A model generated the notes under the pieces. That model made no database searches. It was not told the origin of the DNA and saw nothing but the letters and a program-made list of their open reading frames with translations. A DNA stretch of 32,535 nucleotides from Propionibacteriaceae bacterium (lineage in GTDB: Bacteria; Actinomycetota; Actinomycetes; Propionibacteriales; Propionibacteriaceae), in the NCBI GenBank assembly GCA_031267295.1, contig JAIRZI010000071.1:1-32535 (forward strand), written 5' to 3'. Below are positions 28,582 to 32,535 of the stretch, in pieces. The first letter of the stretch is position 1, and the number at the start of each line of letters is the position of its first letter. A program made the translations under genes and the position numbers.

Positions 28582-28784
28582 CTAAGCATTTCAAACGGTT
28601 CACCCCCCAGGGAGGGGATGGCTTATTTTCGGGATACATTCCACCATATGGAGTATCGGCATCGGAGATCTCTGATTTTCAGCGAATATATCTCTTTAGC
28701 ACAAAATACACGTTCAAAAATCCCAAGGGGGTACAGATGGACATCCGTATTTGAAACGGATATGGCTTAAGTAACATTCATATC

Positions 28785-30362
28785 ATGTCAAAGACTGCTT
28801 CCAAACCGGCGGGGAAACCCGCCACTGCAAATAATAAAACTGCAACCCCGGTGCCACAGCCCACTTCGGGGAAGTTCACTATCGACGGCTGGTTTGGCAT
28901 CAAACGTCACGGCTCCACACTCAACCGTGAAGTGCGTGGCGGTTTGGTTACCTTTCTGACGATGGCTTACATCATCGTCCTCAACCCCATCATCATCGGT
29001 ACCGCCACCGATATTGAAGGCCGCTTAGTAAACGGTATGTTGCCCGCCGAAGAAGGCGCAGTCGGTGCGTCTATGGGCGCGGTTGCCGCCGCTACCGCGC
29101 TCGTTGCCGGAGTGATGACAATTCTGATGGGTATCGTAGGTCGCTACCCAGTCGCGCTGGCTACTGGTCTGGGCATCAACTCGATGGTCGGATATGTGCT
29201 AACCAACTTCATGCCATGGAAAGCCGCTATGGGTGTTGTGGTATGGGACGGCATTTTGATCACCATTTTGGTGTTCACAGGCTTTCGCGAGGCGGTGTTT
29301 CGTGCGGTGCCAAAAGCACTGCGGTTCGCTATCTCGGCCGGTATCGGTTTGTTTATCGCTTTCATCGGTTTAGTGGATGCCGGTATTATCCGTACTGGTT
29401 CTGGCACCATCACCTCATTTGGTATCTCCACGTCAATTGACGGCTTCCCGATGCTGATCTTCGTACTTGGATTCTTCGTGTTGCTCGCGTTGCACACCAA
29501 GAAAGTGCGCGGCGCTATTCTGATCGCCATTGTCGGTGCCACCGCCGTTGCAATCATCGCTCAGAGCATTCATCCGATTGGCACCCAGGCGGGAGGTGAC
29601 GTTACCGGGTGGTCGCTCAATGTGCCGCAGTTATTGGATAACTTCGGTGCGCCTGACCTTTCGCTACTCGGTCGTATAGACCTGTTTGGTGGTTTCAAGA
29701 GTTGGACGTTGAACGCTGAGGGTACGGCTATGGCTGGTTCGTTCAGCTTCGCTAGCATTATCACTGGCGTGATGTTCGTTTTCTCACTGCTGCTCGCAGA
29801 TTTCTTTGACACTATGGGCACTGTGGTTGCCATCGGCACTGAAGGTAATCTGCTCAACGATGCTGGAGAACCTGAGCATCTGCGAGAAATCTTGCTAGTT
29901 GACTCTTTGGGCGCTATCGCCGGTGGTGCAGCGTCTGTGTCGTCGAACACTTCGTATATCGAATCAGCTTCCGGTGTCGGTGATGGTGCTCGCACCGGCT
30001 TTGCCAACATAATCACCGGTGTGGCGTTCCTAGCAACCGTGTTCATTTCACCACTCACCAACATGGTGCCGTCCGAGGCGGTGGCTCCAGCATTGGTGTT
30101 TGTCGGTTTCCTGATGACCACTCAGCTAGGCGAAGTGCCGTGGAAAGAACCAACGCTGGCAATTCCAGCGTATGTTATCGCAATTCTTATGCCTTTCGGT
30201 TACTCCATCACAGTAGGTATCGGTGGCGGTTTTATCACTTATGTGTTGTTGCAAATCGTCTCCGGTAAAGCTAAGAATGTGCATCCGATCATGTGGCTTT
30301 CCGCAGCTATGTTCGCGCTGTACTTCGCACAAGGCCCGCTACTGCGGCTGATTACCGGCTAA
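28785..30362 (+). CDS. NCS2-family (AzgA/GhxP-type) purine permease
   Basis: 'GWFGIKRHGSTLNREVRGGLVTFLTMAYIIVLNPIIIG', 'LLADFFDTMGTVVAIGTEGNLL', 'LLVDSLGAIAGGAASVSSNTSYIESASGVGDGARTGFANIITGVAFL'. Confidence 0.95.
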   Translation: MSKTASKPAGKPATANNKTATPVPQPTSGKFTIDGWFGIKRHGSTLNREVRGGLVTFLTMAYIIVLNPIIIGTATDIEGRLVNGMLPAEEGAVGASMGAVAAATALVAGVMTILMGIVGRYPVALATGLGINSMVGYVLTNFMPWKAAMGVVVWDGILITILVFTGFREAVFRAVPKALRFAISAGIGLFIAFIGLVDAGIIRTGSGTITSFGISTSIDGFPMLIFVLGFFVLLALHTKKVRGAILIAIVGATAVAIIAQSIHPIGTQAGGDVTGWSLNVPQLLDNFGAPDLSLLGRIDLFGGFKSWTLNAEGTAMAGSFSFASIITGVMFVFSLLLADFFDTMGTVVAIGTEGNLLNDAGEPEHLREILLVDSLGAIAGGAASVSSNTSYIESASGVGDGARTGFANIITGVAFLATVFISPLTNMVPSEAVAPALVFVGFLMTTQLGEVPWKEPTLAIPAYVIAILMPFGYSITVGIGGGFITYVLLQIVSGKAKNVHPIMWLSAAMFALYFAQGPLLRLITG

Positions 30363-30374
30363 CATAACTGGTTT

Positions 30375-30431
30375 CGTGATGATAGCTCTTGTCGTCTGGA
30401 TACTTTTCAGATGGCAAGAGCTATCATCGCG
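30375..30431 (+). terminator. Very long hairpin (24 bp stem including G-U pairs, 9 nt loop) between the permease and serC
   Basis: cgtgatgatagctcttgtcgtctg-gatactttt-cagatggcaagagctatcatcgcg; outer 14 bp perfectly complementary, inner 7 bp with G-U pairs. Confidence 0.8.
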
Positions 30432-30447
30432 TGAAAGAATCTTGCAC

Positions 30448-31566
30448 ATGGATAGCATCACGATTCCGGCTGAGCTGAAACCCCGCGATGGGCGCTTTGG
30501 TTCCGGGCCTGCGAAAGTACGGCCAGCGGCGCTCGCCGCTTTAGGCGCGGCTCACGATTTGATGGGCACTTCGCACCGCCAACAGCCAGTCAAGAATCTG
30601 GTGGCTTCCGTGCAGGAACAGCTCTCCGAACTGTATTCAGCTCCAGCGGAATACCAAGTGGTGCTCGGCAATGGCGGGCCTACGCTGTTTTGGGAGTTGG
30701 CCACTTGCTCTCTCATTGAGCATCGGGCGGCATGTGGGGTGTACGGCGAGTTCAGTCGCAAATTTGCCGCCGGAATAGCAGCCGCACCTTTTCTAGCCCC
30801 TCCGGTATTACAAGAAGTGGCACCGGGATGCTCGATAGTTCCAGTAGCCGCTCCCGATTGTGACGTATACGCCTGGACACAGCATGAAACATCCACCGGT
30901 GCTTGCGCCGCTGTACAGCGCCCGGATGGTATCGGGGATGCGCTAGTGTTGCTAGACGCAACCAGTGCTGCCGGGGGTATGGACGCCAAAATAACCGCCA
31001 CCGATGCTTACTACTTCGCACCTCAGAAGAACCTCAGTTCTGATGGCGGGCTGTGGATAGCGTTCTGTTCTCCCGCTGCACTGGAACGCGCGGCGCAACT
31101 CAAGGCTGCCAATAATCGTTGGATTCCACCGATGCTCGATCTGACTTTGGCTGCTGAGAACTCCGCACAACATCAGACATACAATACCCCGGCGATCGCC
31201 ACTTTATTTTTGCTCGATCAGCAACTGCAATGGATATTAGCTCAAGGCGGTATGGAGTTCGTCGTCGCACGCACCAGACGATCATCATCACATATTTATG
31301 CTTGGGCGGAAAGTACCCCATTCACTACTCCGTTCGTCAGCAACCCGGCGGTGCGTTCCCCCGTCGTCTGTACTATTGATTTCGACCCCAGCATTGACAG
31401 CAAACTACTGCTTAAGACGCTGCGAGCAAACGGTATTGTGGACGTTGCGCCGTATCGTTCTCTGGGACGTAACCAACTGCGCATCGGGGTGTATGCCGCC
31501 GTCGAACCTGATGACGTGTACGCACTCACCGCCTGCATCGACTATGTCGTGGAACGAATCAGTTAA
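30448..31566 (+). CDS. serC: Phosphoserine aminotransferase
   Basis: 'RDGRFGSGPAKVRPAALAALGAAHDLMGTSHRQQPVKNLVASVQEQLSELYSAPAEYQVVLGNGGPTLFWELAT', 'YYFAPQKNLSSDGGLWIAF'; ATG at 30448. Confidence 0.95.
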   Translation: MDSITIPAELKPRDGRFGSGPAKVRPAALAALGAAHDLMGTSHRQQPVKNLVASVQEQLSELYSAPAEYQVVLGNGGPTLFWELATCSLIEHRAACGVYGEFSRKFAAGIAAAPFLAPPVLQEVAPGCSIVPVAAPDCDVYAWTQHETSTGACAAVQRPDGIGDALVLLDATSAAGGMDAKITATDAYYFAPQKNLSSDGGLWIAFCSPAALERAAQLKAANNRWIPPMLDLTLAAENSAQHQTYNTPAIATLFLLDQQLQWILAQGGMEFVVARTRRSSSHIYAWAESTPFTTPFVSNPAVRSPVVCTIDFDPSIDSKLLLKTLRANGIVDVAPYRSLGRNQLRIGVYAAVEPDDVYALTACIDYVVERIS

Positions 31567-31569
31567 TAC

Positions 31570-31601
31570 TTCCGGTACCCTTAATTCAGCAGATACCGGA
31601 A
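31570..31601 (+). terminator. Possible serC terminator hairpin
   Basis: ttccggta ... taccggaa, 8 bp stem with 16 nt loop, immediately after serC. Confidence 0.4.
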
Positions 31602-31670
31602 TACTGGCGACATCTAATTAGTTATATATTAAATAACACTGCGGTATAACCCAGCAATCGAAAGGACATC

Positions 31671-32039
31671 ATGGCAACCATCACCATAGGGCAAGACAAC
31701 TTCATTGCCGCTGTCAACGATAACAATTTATTGCTGGTGGATTTTTGGGCACCATGGTGCGGCCCATGCCGTCAATTCGGGCCTATCTTTGAGACGGCTA
31801 GTGAAAAGCACGCCGATTTCACATTCGCCAAAGTGAACACCGAAGATGAGCAAGAATTGGCTGGCGCGTTAGAAATCAGAGCTATACCCACCTTGATGGC
31901 TTTCAAAAATAGTGTGTTGGTGCATATGGAATCCGGTGCGTTACGCGCTAATGAACTGGATCGGTTGATTGCAGAAATCCGTGTTGTCGATGAAAAAGCT
32001 GTTGATACAAAAGATGCCGCGCCACACCGTATTAAGTAA
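31671..32039 (+). CDS. Thioredoxin
   Basis: 'LLLVDFWAPWCGPCRQFGPIFETASEKHADFTFAKVNTEDEQELAGALEIRAIPTLMAF'; RBS gaaagga. Confidence 0.95.
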   Translation: MATITIGQDNFIAAVNDNNLLLVDFWAPWCGPCRQFGPIFETASEKHADFTFAKVNTEDEQELAGALEIRAIPTLMAFKNSVLVHMESGALRANELDRLIAEIRVVDEKAVDTKDAAPHRIK

Positions 32040-32111
32040 TTTATTGTTTGCGGAAACTACTGCTTTGAAGCCGCAGTAAAACTGTCGGTGCCGCACGGTA
32101 GCGTTTTGACT

Positions 32112-32411
32112 ATGGAAACTCGCACCGAACACCAGCCGCTCACTGCACAAGAACAAACCATCCTTGATCTGGAGGCGCATTTTTGGCAAAGTCATACGCC
32201 GAAGTCGGCGCAGATCAACGCACTTGGGCTTAGCGCTACTCGTTATTATCAACTGTTGGGTCGTCTTATTGACACACCGGCCGCTTACCTGCATAACCCG
32301 ATGTTGGTAAAGCGTCTACTTAGGATTCGAGAACATAAACGCTCTTTCGCAACCAAAACCGTAACGCCGGTTTATAACTGGATTGCTTTGTCGCTATGCT
32401 CCTCGCAGTGA
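32112..32411 (+). CDS. DUF3263-family protein with repeat-derived C-terminus
   Basis: 'LTAQEQTILDLEAHFWQSHTPKSAQINALGLSATRYYQLLGRLIDTPAAYLHNPMLVKRLLRIREHKRS'; final residues YNWIALSLCSSQ are encoded by the interspersed repeat. Confidence 0.85.
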   Translation: METRTEHQPLTAQEQTILDLEAHFWQSHTPKSAQINALGLSATRYYQLLGRLIDTPAAYLHNPMLVKRLLRIREHKRSFATKTVTPVYNWIALSLCSSQ

Positions 32412-32535
32412 CAGGGAAACTCCTACGCCGCGCCCTCCACATCGACCACGACCCGCTATGCTCCTCTCGATGACGGGGAAACTCACTACATTACTGTGCG
32501 TTGTTGCGCTGTGCTGCCCTACACTCCCCGCAATG
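32378..32535 (+). repeat. Interspersed repeat core followed by ~61 bp tandem units, running off the window
   Basis: ctggattgctttgtcgctatgctcctcgcagtgacagggaaactc, then gctatgctcctctcgatgacggggaaactcactac and ctacactccccgcaatg at ~61 bp spacing. Confidence 0.9.

Noticed and set aside
28582-28784. Classical purine riboswitch upstream of the NCS2 permease
   Set aside because: I could not find the conserved purine-aptamer loop/junction motifs; only generic small hairpins seen.
29570-30121. 183 aa minus-strand ORF
   Set aside because: Antisense shadow of the NCS2 permease.
30376-30447. Extended N-terminus of serC (MMIALVVWILFRWQELSSRERILH)
   Set aside because: Encoded by the long hairpin; conserved SerC sequence begins after ATG 30448.

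Overview
This 32.5 kb window looks like an actinobacterial chromosome segment of moderate GC. Recognisable blocks, in order: (1) a left edge with degenerate interspersed/tandem repeats, an IS3-like transposase remnant and a FitAB/VapBC-type toxin-antitoxin pair; (2) a minus-strand translation block: TetR, pheT, pheS, TrmH-family RNA methyltransferase, rplT, rpmI, infC; (3) hisG/hisE, an S9A prolyl oligopeptidase and dps; (4) uppP, then an ECF sigma factor overlapping a membrane-anchored beta-propeller protein; (5) divergent from these, an HMA-SafE-like-cupredoxin-like fusion, copA, ppk1, a MutT1-like Nudix/phosphatase and a second Nudix; (6) a small cold-shock protein, DUF3027, an NCS2 permease, serC, thioredoxin and a DUF3263 protein. 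Most genes are ordinary core genes. The items most worth a second look are: a ~60-65 bp repeat family at three loci, all at gene 3' ends, that contributes the C-terminus of the DUF3263 protein; infC apparently starting at AUC behind a structured leader; a 229 bp MITE-like element with 18 bp perfect terminal inverted repeats and an internal in-frame duplication; a 24 bp-stem hairpin just upstream of serC; and the sigma/propeller pair divergent from a copper module that leads into ppk1. All domain and function calls are by eye; no database search was run.
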